Assembly (NCBI RefSeq): GCF_000420745.1
Contig: NZ_ATVN01000007.1
Location: 1-64,000, forward strand
Length of the DNA stretch: 64,000 nucleotides
Direction: 5' to 3'
From: Pseudorhodobacter ferrugineus DSM 5888
GTDB lineage: Bacteria > Pseudomonadota > Alphaproteobacteria > Rhodobacterales > Rhodobacteraceae
The notes beneath the pieces were generated by a model. It was not told the origin of the DNA. It did not search any database and worked only from the letters and a program-made list of their open reading frames with translations. Made by a program: the position numbers and the translations under genes. Position 1 is the first letter of the stretch, and each line of letters opens with the position of its first letter. Positions 1-7,673 of the stretch are shown one piece after another.

Positions 1-258
1 GTATGCGGTCGCCTTTTTTAGGATGTCCCGTTCCTCCGTGACCCGCAGCAGATCACGCTTCAACCGCCGGATCTCATCAGCTTGCGCATCGACCTCTTGG
101 ATCACCTTTGCGGGCCGCGAAAACAGCTTTTGCCATGTGTAGATCGACTTGGTGCTGACGCCCAATCGTTCGGCCACCTCGCGCACAGGGTAGCCGCGAT
201 CCTCGACCTGCGCGACAGCATCGCGCTTGAACTCGTCTGTGAATTTAGCTCCGGACAT
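1..258 (-). CDS. IS3-family transposase OrfA, N-terminal part (runs off the window)
   Basis: OrfA of IS3/IS911-type elements is the DNA-binding part of the transposase and is joined to the catalytic OrfB by programmed frameshifting. Reading from an ATG at 258, 86 codons are visible before the window ends. They show the usual layout: a helix-turn-helix of the Tnp_1 type (FTDEFKRDAV near residue 6, then VREVAERLGVS and SIYTW), followed by a leucine-zipper-like stretch (ADEIRRLKRDLLRVTEERD) and the family-typical ILKKATAY. A GGAGAACGAT Shine-Dalgarno stretch precedes the ATG. The rest of the element is not in view, so whether it is intact cannot be judged. Confidence 0.88.
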   Translation of the reverse strand, partial: MSGAKFTDEFKRDAVAQVEDRGYPVREVAERLGVSTKSIYTWQKLFSRPAKVIQEVDAQADEIRRLKRDLLRVTEERDILKKATAY

Positions 259-320
259 ATCGTTCTCCTTGCTTCCAAAATTACCAAGCAAGGCGTCTAC
301 AAATCTAGGGGCTATTCACA
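1..320 (-). mobile_element. IS3-family insertion sequence, partial (orfA end only)
   Basis: The left edge carries the beginning of an IS3-type element read on the minus strand: an orfA reading frame and a short leader. The likely terminus is near 320, where the minus strand begins TGTGAATAGCCCC; a 5'-TG end is usual for IS3 elements. The opposite end, orfB and any target duplication lie outside the window, so the terminus is inferred from where the coding signal of the neighbouring gene fragment begins. Confidence 0.7.
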
Positions 321-479
321 GAGGCGACCTTGGATTTGGTGAATACGGTGACGCTAGGCGTTTTATCCCGCCCACCGTATGAATTGCCAAAGATACTTGC
401 TATCCTTGCAGAGACGGCCCCCGAACTCACGGCAGACCACCACTATTTGCGACTGATTGATTTGGTTGAACGAAGCTAA
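321..479 (+). pseudogene. 3' fragment of an unidentified gene abutting the IS3 end
   Basis: Exactly from the inferred IS terminus an open frame runs to a TAA at 477-479 with no start codon of its own: 52 codons with protein-like composition (SRPPYELPKILAILAET, then HHYLRLIDLVERS). After about 470 a second coding-like stretch continues in the +1 frame (DDPATELEIQLSKYKEKL, about 485-545), as if a one-base indel had broken the gene further. I do not recognise the protein. The simplest reading is a gene truncated by the IS insertion and now decaying. Confidence 0.45.
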
Positions 480-798
480 GCAGGATGACCCCGCGACGGA
501 GCTCGAGATCCAACTTTCAAAGTATAAAGAGAAACTTATTCGATATTGGCAGTGTCACCAGAAGCCGACACTGGCGCACCACTCAATACGGACCAGTGAC
601 TCGTTCGCATATCAGACCTTTGCGCAAACAGCAGCAAAGGTCGGCTCCCTGCCCTGACCAGATCCTTGCTTCACGAGGGGTCACTCAGATTCATCCCATA
701 AACCACGCCCGGTTAATCCGATGCATCATTTTTGACATGAGAACCACCGTTTTGGTGCCTATTATGGTATCCTCTACACCAGAAATAGGTAGCAACCG
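480..798. other. Intergenic stretch without a recognisable intact gene
   Basis: This stretch of about 320 bases is less GC-rich than its surroundings. Its first part holds the +1-frame continuation of the broken gene described at 321-479. An inverted repeat CAGTGTC/GACACTG (550-556 and 567-573) with a 10-base loop is present but has no T-run. I see no intact gene, tRNA or clear promoter. Confidence 0.5.
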
Positions 799-1383
799 TT
801 ACGCGTCCAGCTCGGCATCCCAATACAGAAAATCCAACCAGCTTTCGTGCAGATAGTTCGGCGGAAAGCGGCGGCCGTGGGCCAGCATTTCCTCGGGCCT
901 TGGCTGGCGGGGTTTACGGTTCAACTGCAAACCGCATTCCCGCAGGCTGCGCGACCCTTTTCGCAAATTGCACGGGCTGCACGCGGCCACGACGTTTTCC
1001 CAGCTTGTCACCCCGCCCCGCGCGCGCGGCACGACATGATCAAAGGTCAAATCCCCTTTGGCGCTGCAATATTGGCAACAAAATTCGTCCCGCAAGAAAA
1101 GATTAAAGCGCGTGAAGGCCACGCGCTTTTGGGGTTGGATAAAGTCTTTCAGCACGACAACCGACGGGATCCGTATCTCATCCCTCTGGCTTCGAACACT
1201 CTGGTCGTATTCGGCAACAATGGTCACGCGGTCCAAATAGGCCGCCTTTATCGCATCTTGCCAAGACCATAGCGACAGCGGGTAATAGGACAGCGGGCGA
1301 TAATCCGCATTCAGCACCAGCGCCGGAAACTGCCGCAAGGCCTGCGGTTCGCGCACAAAGTTTGTTCTGAAATCGCCATCCAT
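799..1383 (-). CDS. HNH endonuclease family protein
   Basis: The 194-residue protein has a C-terminal HNH nuclease fold. A zinc ribbon is formed by CQYC (Cys103, Cys106) and CSPC (Cys135, Cys138). The catalytic HNH residues are His116 of FDHVVPR, Asn130 of WEN and Asn139. The N-terminal 90 residues are the conserved extension seen in this bacterial subfamily (LVLNADYRPLSYYPLSLW). The start ATG at 1383 gives the usual family length. Proteins of this type are common single genes in Rhodobacteraceae chromosomes with no established substrate; nothing nearby suggests restriction-modification or a phage. The domain call is firm, the cellular role is unknown. Confidence 0.88.
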   Translation of the reverse strand: MDGDFRTNFVREPQALRQFPALVLNADYRPLSYYPLSLWSWQDAIKAAYLDRVTIVAEYDQSVRSQRDEIRIPSVVVLKDFIQPQKRVAFTRFNLFLRDEFCCQYCSAKGDLTFDHVVPRARGGVTSWENVVAACSPCNLRKGSRSLRECGLQLNRKPRQPRPEEMLAHGRRFPPNYLHESWLDFLYWDAELDA

Positions 1384-1568
1384 CGTCTGTGATCAATCCC
1401 CTGCGTCCGTCCCGAATAGGGGCGTCGTGGGGCGAGAGGCCCCGCCCCTTAAGGAATACTATATATCGCGGTTGCAATCTGACAAGCCCCCTCATCTACA
1501 CTTGGTTTGCAGATTTATGGGCTTGCCAAAATCTTGGGCATTTAAAGCGGCAGCTTTAGGGCACAGGC

Positions 1569-2228
1569 CTATTTTGGCAAACGGTCCGCCAAAAAGGACA
1601 GCGCCACAGACAAACCGTCCGGCGCAATCCCATGCCCCCCGCCTTTCATCACATGGCCATAGGTTTCAAACCCTGCCGCGACCAGCGCATTGCCGGCAAG
1701 CCCCATATCCTCAAACGGAACCACCGCATCCTGGTCGCCGTGCACCAGCAGAACGGGCGGCTTTGCAACCGCCTCGTGCAGCAGTTCGGGGGCCAGCAAC
1801 CGCCCCGAAATCGCCACCACACCCGCAATCGCAGGGCTACGGCGCGGGGCTATATGCAGACTCATCATCGCCCCTTGGGAAAAGCCGACCAGCGCCAGTG
1901 CGTCGGGGGTCAGCCCCTCTTCGGCCAGTTTTTCATCCAAAAAACCGTTCAGATCGTCGGCGGCGGCCAAAAGCCCCTCACGCGCGGCCTGTTCGGACGA
2001 TCCGTCCAGCCACGGGATAGGGAACCATTGCCGCCCCATCGGCGCGCCATTGCAAGGTTCGGGCGCATCTGGGGAATAAAACACCGTGTTCGGTAAATGC
2101 GGGGCCAAAGGGTCGGCAAGCCCCAGCAAATCCGCGCCATCGGCACCGTAACCATGCACAAAGACAACCATGCTGCGGGCAGCCCCTTTGGCAACACCCT
2201 TGCGGGCGGAGGTAAGTTTACGTGTCAT
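1569..2228 (-). CDS. Phospholipase/carboxylesterase family serine hydrolase
   Basis: This 219-residue alpha/beta hydrolase belongs to the Abhydrolase_2 (phospholipase/carboxylesterase, YpfH-like) family. Visible features are the oxyanion-region VFVHGYGADG (residues 22-31), the nucleophile elbow GFSQG (Ser117), the acid in HGDQD (Asp167) and the base in GGGHG (His199), so the triad is complete. The frame is open far upstream, but the ATG at 2228 overlaps the stop of the upstream glycosylase gene as ATGA and matches the family N-terminus, so I start there. It is probably translationally coupled to that gene. The substrate cannot be read from sequence; short-chain esters are usual for the family. 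Confidence 0.9.
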   Translation of the reverse strand: MTRKLTSARKGVAKGAARSMVVFVHGYGADGADLLGLADPLAPHLPNTVFYSPDAPEPCNGAPMGRQWFPIPWLDGSSEQAAREGLLAAADDLNGFLDEKLAEEGLTPDALALVGFSQGAMMSLHIAPRRSPAIAGVVAISGRLLAPELLHEAVAKPPVLLVHGDQDAVVPFEDMGLAGNALVAAGFETYGHVMKGGGHGIAPDGLSVALSFLADRLPK

Positions 2229-2854
2229 CTGATCCCTTCTTTCGCGGTCGAAACCCTGTAATACGCCCATAAAATCCGTGCAGCAACCGACCGCCACGGC
2301 GCCCAAGCCTCGGCAATCCGGCGCATTTCCTTTTCTTTTGGCCGCTCTGGCAACGCAAACAACCGCCGCGCGGCCTCTTGCAAGGCAAGGTCGCCATGGG
2401 CAAACACATCGGCACGGCCAAGGCTGAACATGGCGTAAATCTCGGCGGTCCAAGTACCAATGCCCGAAACGGCGGTCAGCATGGCAATGACCTGCGCATC
2501 GGGCATGGCTGGCAAGGCGGCATAGTCGATCTGCGCCGCCGCAAGCGCATGGGCATAGCGGATTTTCTGGCGCGACAAGCCGCAGGCGCGCAAATCCTCT
2601 TCGGTTGCGGCCAAAACCGCGCCCTCTTCGGTCAGGCCAGCGCTTTCCAGCCTTGCCCAGATGGCGCGGGCCGATTGGGTGCTGACTTGTTGCCCGATAA
2701 TCGCATCGAACAGGGCTGCAAACCCACCGGGGCGCAGGCGCAGCGGCAAAGGGCCGGTCTGGGCCAAGGCCATGCCAAAACGCGGATCGGCCTGCGCCAA
2801 CCACGCGGCCCCTTCGGCCACACATGCATCCCCTGTGATAATCCGCCCGACCAT
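2225..2854 (-). CDS. DNA-3-methyladenine glycosylase II, AlkA-type HhH-GPD protein
   Basis: This is a base-excision repair glycosylase that removes alkylated purines. The 209 residues contain the HhH-GPD core: FDAIIGQQVSTQSA (49-62) lining the active site, the helix-hairpin-helix LTAVSGIGTWTAEIY (126-140), and the catalytic aspartate Asp155 in AHGDLAL. The protein lacks the N-terminal AlkA domain found in the E. coli enzyme, as is typical for short alphaproteobacterial members. Its stop overlaps the start of the following hydrolase gene (ATGA), so the two are probably one transcript. No Fe-S cluster cysteines are present, which argues against Nth/MutY. Confidence 0.9.
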   Translation of the reverse strand: MVGRIITGDACVAEGAAWLAQADPRFGMALAQTGPLPLRLRPGGFAALFDAIIGQQVSTQSARAIWARLESAGLTEEGAVLAATEEDLRACGLSRQKIRYAHALAAAQIDYAALPAMPDAQVIAMLTAVSGIGTWTAEIYAMFSLGRADVFAHGDLALQEAARRLFALPERPKEKEMRRIAEAWAPWRSVAARILWAYYRVSTAKEGIR

Positions 2855-2982
2855 CTGGCTCCCCTTTTGACGCAGGCTAACGGGGCACGAGGGGCGTTAA
2901 AACCCCCAAATAACGCACTGGTCATTGTAGCCGTGACAATTTCACACTTGCCCGAATAGCCCCTGCGGGAATACTCAAAGAT

Positions 2983-4209
2983 ATGACCCAAACAGACACC
3001 CTCCCCGCCTCGCCCGAGTCCCGCCGCAATGTGTGGGTGCTTGTTGCCGCCCAAGCCATTTTGGGCGCGCAGATGCCGATGATATTCACCATCGCAGGGC
3101 TCGCGGGGCAAACCTTGGCGTCAAATGCTTGCTGGGCCACGCTGTCAATCTCAATCATGGTGGTGGGATCGATGCTGTCGGCCACGCCCTTGTCGTCGAT
3201 CATGCAGAAATATGGCCGCCGCGTTGGGTTCTTGATCGGAACGGCGGCAGGCGCGCTGGGGGCGGCAATCGGCGCGTATGGTCTGTATTCCGCGTCTTTC
3301 CCGATTTTCTTGCTGGGTGCGATCTTTTCGGGCACCTATATGTCGGCCCAAGGGTTCTACCGTTTCGCCGCCGCCGATACCGCGTCCGAAGCGTTTCGGC
3401 CAAAGGCGATTTCATGGGTGATGGCGGGGGGGCTGCTGTCAGCCATCATCGGGCCGCAGCTGGTCAAGGTCACGGCACAGGCTTTTGTGGTGCCGTTTAT
3501 GGGCACCTATCTGGCCGTGATCGTGCTGAACATCCTGGGGTCGTTTCTGTTCTTGGGCCTGAACATCCCCAAGCCACCCAAGCCGAAAATCGGCGATGCG
3601 TTGGGGCGGACACGCTGGGAAATGATCCGCACCCCCCGCATCGCGGTGGCCGTAATTTGCGCGACGGTTTCCTATGCCTTGATGAACCTTGTAATGACCT
3701 CATCGCCGCTGGCTGTGGTGGGCTGCGGGTTTGAAACGTCGAATGCGGCGGATGTGGTCACGGCCCATGTTTTGGCGATGTATGTGCCGTCGTTTTTCAC
3801 AGGTCATTTGATTGCCCGTTTCGGCGTGGAAAAGATCATCGCTTTGGGGCTGGTTATTCTGGCCGCTGCGGGGGCTGTGGCCTTGACGGGGTTTGAGTTG
3901 GAGAACTTCTTTGCCGCCCTTATTTTGCTTGGGATCGGCTGGAATTTCGGGTTCATCGGGGCCACGACAATGCTGGCGGGGGCCCATGCCCCGCATGAAC
4001 GGGGGCGGATGCAGGGCTTGAATGACCTGCTGGTTTTCGGGGGCGTCACGATGGCCTCGCTGTCTTCGGGTGGCTTGATGAATTGCTCGGGCGGGTCGGT
4101 TGAGGAAGGCTGGGCGGCGGTGAATATCGCCATGCTGCCTTTCCTTGTTTTGGCAGGCGGGGCGCTGATTTGGTTGGCGATGCAGCCCAAAGAAAGCCAG
4201 ATGCAATGA
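2983..4209 (+). CDS. Major facilitator superfamily transporter
   Basis: The 408-residue polytopic protein has about 12 hydrophobic segments in two halves, as in MFS secondary carriers. The loop after the second helix carries the MFS signature in the form MQKYGRRVGF, and helix 1 (VLVAAQAILGAQMPMIFTIAG) and helix 4 (RFAAADTASEAFRPKAISWVMAGGLLSA) resemble the drug/metabolite efflux branch. It is monocistronic: a minus-strand gene ends behind it and a long hairpin (4219-4248) follows the stop. The substrate cannot be predicted. The start lies only a few bases after a sequence resembling the window's dispersed AATACTC element, and its Shine-Dalgarno is weak. Confidence 0.88.
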   Translation: MTQTDTLPASPESRRNVWVLVAAQAILGAQMPMIFTIAGLAGQTLASNACWATLSISIMVVGSMLSATPLSSIMQKYGRRVGFLIGTAAGALGAAIGAYGLYSASFPIFLLGAIFSGTYMSAQGFYRFAAADTASEAFRPKAISWVMAGGLLSAIIGPQLVKVTAQAFVVPFMGTYLAVIVLNILGSFLFLGLNIPKPPKPKIGDALGRTRWEMIRTPRIAVAVICATVSYALMNLVMTSSPLAVVGCGFETSNAADVVTAHVLAMYVPSFFTGHLIARFGVEKIIALGLVILAAAGAVALTGFELENFFAALILLGIGWNFGFIGATTMLAGAHAPHERGRMQGLNDLLVFGGVTMASLSSGGLMNCSGGSVEEGWAAVNIAMLPFLVLAGGALIWLAMQPKESQMQ

Positions 4210-4218
4210 GGGGCAAAG

Positions 4219-4248
4219 GCAAAGATGTTCGCGCGCGGACATCTTTGC
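4219..4248 (+). terminator. Hairpin after the MFS gene
   Basis: Perfect 10-bp arms GCAAAGATGT and ACATCTTTGC with a GC-rich 10-base loop start 10 bases after the MFS stop codon. There is no T-run, so this may protect the mRNA 3' end or be Rho-assisted, not a classical intrinsic terminator. Confidence 0.4.
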
Positions 4249-4438
4249 AACCATCTGATAATAAACAGTATTCCTATTTTTGTTAACCTGATTTTAACGC
4301 GGACGCCCCGCAGTTTGCACCGCGACGCCCACACACCAGCCCTGCGCGACGATCTGACGCAAGGCAAAGGTTTTTCCCCTTTTTCCGGCCCATATTTTTT
4401 TGCACATCTGACCTACATCTTAACGAGTAGGTTTTAAA

Positions 4439-5122
4439 ATGAACAAACAAGTCGCGGAATTTATTGGCACCTTTACCTTGGTGCTGTTTGGCTGTGGATC
4501 GGCCGTGATCGCCGGTGGCGACATCGGCCTGACGGGGATCAGCTTTGCCTTTGGTTTGGCACTGATCGGGATGGCCTATGCCATTGGTCCGGTTTCGGGC
4601 TGTCACATCAACCCAGCCGTATCTCTGGGCGCGGTGGCCGCGGGCCGCATGACGATGGCCGAGGCTATCAAATACATTATCGCACAGGTTGCAGGCGCGA
4701 TTGCGGCGGCACTGGTTTTGCTGCTGATCATGTCGGGCAAAGCCGACTATTCGGTGGCAACCAACGGTTTGGGCCAGAACGGCTGGGGCACAGGATACTT
4801 GGGCGAATACAACATGGTTTCGGCCTTTGTGTTTGAACTGGTTGCCAGCTTTTTGTTCATGGTTGTGATCCTTGGCTCCACAGGCAAAGGCACACCGGCT
4901 GCAATGGCGGGCCTTGCGATTGGTCTGGCGCTGGTGGTGATCCACTTGGTCGGTATCAATGTCACGGGTGTTTCGGTTAACCCTGCACGGTCCATCGGCC
5001 CAGCCTTGTTTGCGGGCGGTACAGCGATTGGTCAGCTATGGCTGTTTATCGTGGCGCCGATTCTTGGCACCGTGGCGGCTGGTTTGCTGTTCAAGACAGG
5101 TATGCTTGACTCCAAAGCCTGA
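4439..5122 (+). CDS. aqpZ: Aquaporin Z, water channel
   Basis: This is a six-helix MIP-family channel of 227 residues that conducts water across the inner membrane. Both NPA boxes are present: HINPAVSLG (Asn58) and SVNPARSIGP (Asn181). The selectivity filter of water-specific aquaporins is indicated by a Phe in helix 2 (SFAFG), His169 and Arg184. There is no expanded loop or Asp after the second NPA as in glycerol facilitators, so GlpF is unlikely. It stands alone, with about 230 bases of AT-rich leader upstream and a strong terminator behind it. Confidence 0.95.
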   Translation: MNKQVAEFIGTFTLVLFGCGSAVIAGGDIGLTGISFAFGLALIGMAYAIGPVSGCHINPAVSLGAVAAGRMTMAEAIKYIIAQVAGAIAAALVLLLIMSGKADYSVATNGLGQNGWGTGYLGEYNMVSAFVFELVASFLFMVVILGSTGKGTPAAMAGLAIGLALVVIHLVGINVTGVSVNPARSIGPALFAGGTAIGQLWLFIVAPILGTVAAGLLFKTGMLDSKA

Positions 5123-5144
5123 GACGGACCCCAAAACAATTGAA

Positions 5145-5175
5145 ACGCCTGCCCCGTTTTGTGGCGGGCGTTTTT
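5145..5175 (+). terminator. Rho-independent terminator of aqpZ
   Basis: The stem pairs ACGCCTGCC with GGCGGGCGT (one G-T pair) and is followed by TTTTT. It lies between convergent genes; the minus-strand reading also ends in a short T-run, so it may serve the MarR gene as well. Confidence 0.85.
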
Positions 5176-5191
5176 ATGCGCGACGGGCCGA

Positions 5192-5647
5192 CTATAGCCG
5201 ATTGTGATCAAGCCATTTGCCAAGCACTTCCAATTGTGCCGCAAAACCGTCAATATCGGTGCCATTCAAACTGTTGAACACAGTGGCAAGGTCAGGCCCG
5301 ATGCCTTGGTATATTTGGCCCAGCAACCTGTCCGCTTCCGGCGTTGCGCGCACGACTTTCGACCTTTTGTCACTGGGATGGGCGCTAAGGTGTACCAGCC
5401 CCATGTTTTGGAACTTGGCGATGGTTTTCGTAACTGCCGGTTGCTCTACCTCCACCGCTGCTGCGATCTGTGAAATGCTATGGCCGCCGCTGATACGTTG
5501 GCGCGTTATATGATGCAAAATGCTGAACTGCCCCTGGGTCAGGCCATGCGGGGCCAGCAGCACGCCCATCCGCGCATTAAACAGCTTGCTGACAATGGAC
5601 AGCCATATTGACAGGTTGGCAATCGTCTGGCCGTTAAGCTGTGGCAT
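5192..5647 (-). CDS. MarR-family transcriptional regulator
   Basis: The 151-residue winged-helix regulator has a recognition region of LTQGQFSILHHI and SISQIAAAVEVEQPAVTKTIAKF (36-80) and a wing containing the MarR signature DKRSK (93-97). I chose the ATG at 5647 because AAGGA stands before it; an upstream in-frame ATG at 5704 would put part of a CATTCC operator inside the coding region. The gene is divergent from a four-helix membrane protein at 5719, and inverted CATTCC/GGAATG repeats lie between them, so it probably represses both itself and that gene. The ligand is unknown. Confidence 0.9.
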   Translation of the reverse strand: MPQLNGQTIANLSIWLSIVSKLFNARMGVLLAPHGLTQGQFSILHHITRQRISGGHSISQIAAAVEVEQPAVTKTIAKFQNMGLVHLSAHPSDKRSKVVRATPEADRLLGQIYQGIGPDLATVFNSLNGTDIDGFAAQLEVLGKWLDHNRL

Positions 5648-5667
5648 CAAAAAAGATCCTTGATTTT

Positions 5668-5714
5668 CATTCCCCAGAATATATATACATTCCAAGGAAT
5701 GCAATTAAGGAATG
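5668..5714. promoter_or_regulatory. Candidate MarR operator between divergent genes
   Basis: CATTCC at 5688-5693 and GGAATG at 5696-5701 form a two-base-spaced inverted repeat. A further direct CATTCC lies 20 bases to the left (5668-5673) and another GGAATG lies at 5709-5714, overlapping the Shine-Dalgarno of the plus-strand gene. The array sits exactly between the MarR gene and its divergent neighbour, the usual place for an autoregulatory operator. Confidence 0.6.
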
Positions 5715-5718
5715 AGTT

Positions 5719-6294
5719 ATGTCAATAAACCCACTGAAAAGACTGCTGAACCTGCCGATATTGGCACATATTACCTTGGCCATCGGGTCGTTTGTCTGGT
5801 TTCAATGGGCAAAGGGCAAGTTGGACGCCAGTTATGCGGCCTCAATGCATCCGGTCGACTATATGACGGGGCAAACCAGCTTTAGCGGTGAAAAGATCAA
5901 AGGGTTCTATGCCACGATGGTGCAAGCCGGAACGCTGGATGTCTATGTCACCACCCAGCTGATTGATTTTGGCTTTATCCTTGGATTTGTCGGCATCGGG
6001 CTGTTTGTCTGTACCTTGATCGCGCGGCTTAGCCAAGGGTCAAGCATCGGGCAAAAGCTGGGGCTATTTGCGGCTGCGTCATTTCTTTTGGGCGCGCTCT
6101 GCGATGCGATTGAAAACCTGTGGTCCTTTGTGATGCTGGCCAATCCTGCCACCTTTGCCGACTGGCTCGCCCTGCCCTATTCCGCCTTTGCAGTGCTGAA
6201 ATTTGGCTTCATCACGCTGGGAATGGCGCTTGTGATTGCCAGCCTTGTCTGTGCGCTGCTGGGGCGGGTGTTGAAACGGCCCAATTTGGGGTGA
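5719..6294 (+). CDS. Four-helix membrane protein of unknown function, paired with MarR regulator
   Basis: The 191-residue integral membrane protein has hydrophobic segments at about 13-31, 75-100, 110-135 and 158-182 and a polar periplasmic or cytoplasmic loop of about 40 residues after the first. I do not recognise the family. AAGGA precedes the ATG by 7 bases, within a CATTCC/GGAATG repeat array. Divergence from a MarR gene suggests induction by a small molecule or stress, and a transport or membrane-protective role is possible, but nothing in the sequence proves it. Confidence 0.75.
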   Translation: MSINPLKRLLNLPILAHITLAIGSFVWFQWAKGKLDASYAASMHPVDYMTGQTSFSGEKIKGFYATMVQAGTLDVYVTTQLIDFGFILGFVGIGLFVCTLIARLSQGSSIGQKLGLFAAASFLLGALCDAIENLWSFVMLANPATFADWLALPYSAFAVLKFGFITLGMALVIASLVCALLGRVLKRPNLG

Positions 6295-6300
6295 CTTTCT

Positions 6301-6338
6301 GGGCAGGCCTGTCGCAAATGTTGCAACCCGGCCTGCCC
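6301..6338. terminator. Hairpin between convergent genes
   Basis: Nine-bp arms GGGCAGGCC and GGCCTGCCC enclose a 20-base loop just after the membrane-protein stop. The hairpin is shared with the convergent transglycosylase gene. T-runs on either side are poor, so termination is likely but not certain. Confidence 0.55.
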
Positions 6339-6352
6339 AAGGGGATCAAAAC

Positions 6353-7591
6353 CTACCGGAGGATTGCGAGCAAATCGAGGCTGGGTTCGCCTGTAACGCT
6401 CATCCCCCGGCTTGCCTGATAGCTGGAAATGGCCGCGCGGGTTTTGGGGCCGATCACGCCGTCCGACCCTTCGGTATCAAAGCCCTTGGTGGTCAGAAGG
6501 CGCTGCATTTCTTGGCGGTCTGCGATGCGCATACCAGCCGCATCGGGTGGAAAGTTGCCACGGATCGCGGGGCGGCCAAGGATGCGGTCGGACAGGTGGC
6601 CCACCCCGATCACATAGCTTTCGGAATTATTATAGCGCGTGATGGCGGTAAAGTTGCGGAAGGTCATAAAGGCGGGGCCGCCCGTACCTTCGGGGATGAT
6701 GATCGACGCCGCCCCGTGGTTTGGCACGGTGTTGCCATCCATATCGCGCACGCCCATTGCCGCCCAATCGGCAGGGCTGCGGCTGGATTTGCGGCCTGCA
6801 AGCCCTGCGTTGAACCCTGACGGAAGGCGCACTTCTACGCCCCACGGTTGGCCTTTGGTCCAGCCGGATTTGGCAAGGTAAGCGGCGGTGGAGGCCAGCG
6901 AATCCGATGGGTCATCAGACCAGATGTCACGCTTGCCATCGCCGGTGAAATCAACGGCAAAGAGTTGGTAAGAGGTCGGGATAAACTGCGTATGGCCCAT
7001 CGCACCGGCCCAAGACCCTGTCATCCGGTCGGCGGTCACATCGCCATTTTGCAGGATTTTCAAGGCGGCAATCAGTTGTTTTTCAAAAAACGCCCCGCGC
7101 CGACCTTCATAGGCCAAGGTGGCCACAGCCGAGATCACAGGAATATCGCCGCGCCGTTCGCCAAAGAAACTTTCCAGCCCCCAGACAGCGGCCACCACAT
7201 TGCCTTCAACCCCATAGCGGCGTTCGATCGCGTCGAGTGTGGCGCGTTGGCGCCCGTAGGCAGCGCGCCCTTTGGAGACGCGTTCATCAGAGGCGGCGAT
7301 AGCAAGGTAATCTTGCAAGCTGCGTTTGAATTCGGTTTGGTTGCGGTCGCGTTCAATCACCTCGGGGATAAAGCCCACGTTGCGAAAGGCCGCGTTCATG
7401 GTGCTGTCGTTGATGCCTTTGGTGCGGGCGCGAAACCCTGCGACCCAAGCGTCAAACCCTGCGTTGGGTGCGGGGGTGTATTGGGTGGTGGTGCGGGCCG
7501 AAACCGCGCCCATGCGGCCGCCGCCACCGACACAGCCCGACAAAAACAGGGCCCCAAGGCCAATTAGGGTTGTTCGTTTGCTTACCTGCAT
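6353..7591 (-). CDS. Lytic murein transglycosylase, MltB family lipoprotein
   Basis: The enzyme cleaves the MurNAc-GlcNAc bond of peptidoglycan with 1,6-anhydro product formation, at the outer membrane. A lipobox LSGC ends at Cys20. The SLT_2/MltB catalytic domain covers about 45-330, with catalytic Glu140 in VWGLES and the conserved GAMGHTQFIP further on. A PG_binding_1 domain (about 350-412: EMQRLLTTKGF, DGVIGPKTRAAISSYQ) is C-terminal. AGGAGG is 10 bases before the ATG at 7591, better placed than for the GTG two codons upstream. The 412 residues match the larger MltB family members with a peptidoglycan-binding tail. Confidence 0.93.
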   Translation of the reverse strand: MQVSKRTTLIGLGALFLSGCVGGGGRMGAVSARTTTQYTPAPNAGFDAWVAGFRARTKGINDSTMNAAFRNVGFIPEVIERDRNQTEFKRSLQDYLAIAASDERVSKGRAAYGRQRATLDAIERRYGVEGNVVAAVWGLESFFGERRGDIPVISAVATLAYEGRRGAFFEKQLIAALKILQNGDVTADRMTGSWAGAMGHTQFIPTSYQLFAVDFTGDGKRDIWSDDPSDSLASTAAYLAKSGWTKGQPWGVEVRLPSGFNAGLAGRKSSRSPADWAAMGVRDMDGNTVPNHGAASIIIPEGTGGPAFMTFRNFTAITRYNNSESYVIGVGHLSDRILGRPAIRGNFPPDAAGMRIADRQEMQRLLTTKGFDTEGSDGVIGPKTRAAISSYQASRGMSVTGEPSLDLLAILR

Positions 7592-7673
7592 TGTCACTGC
7601 TCCTCCTGCGCACCATGGGCATTCGCCCTTTGCGGCAAGGCTAGCCTATTTCGCGACGCTGGGAAAGGTGGCG

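Noticed and set aside
550-573. CAGTGTC/GACACTG hairpin as a terminator
   Set aside because: There is no T-run and no intact gene ends nearby.
799-1383. HNH nuclease as a homing or restriction enzyme
   Set aside because: No intron, intein, methyltransferase or phage gene is nearby, and this subfamily is a common chromosomal gene in the group.
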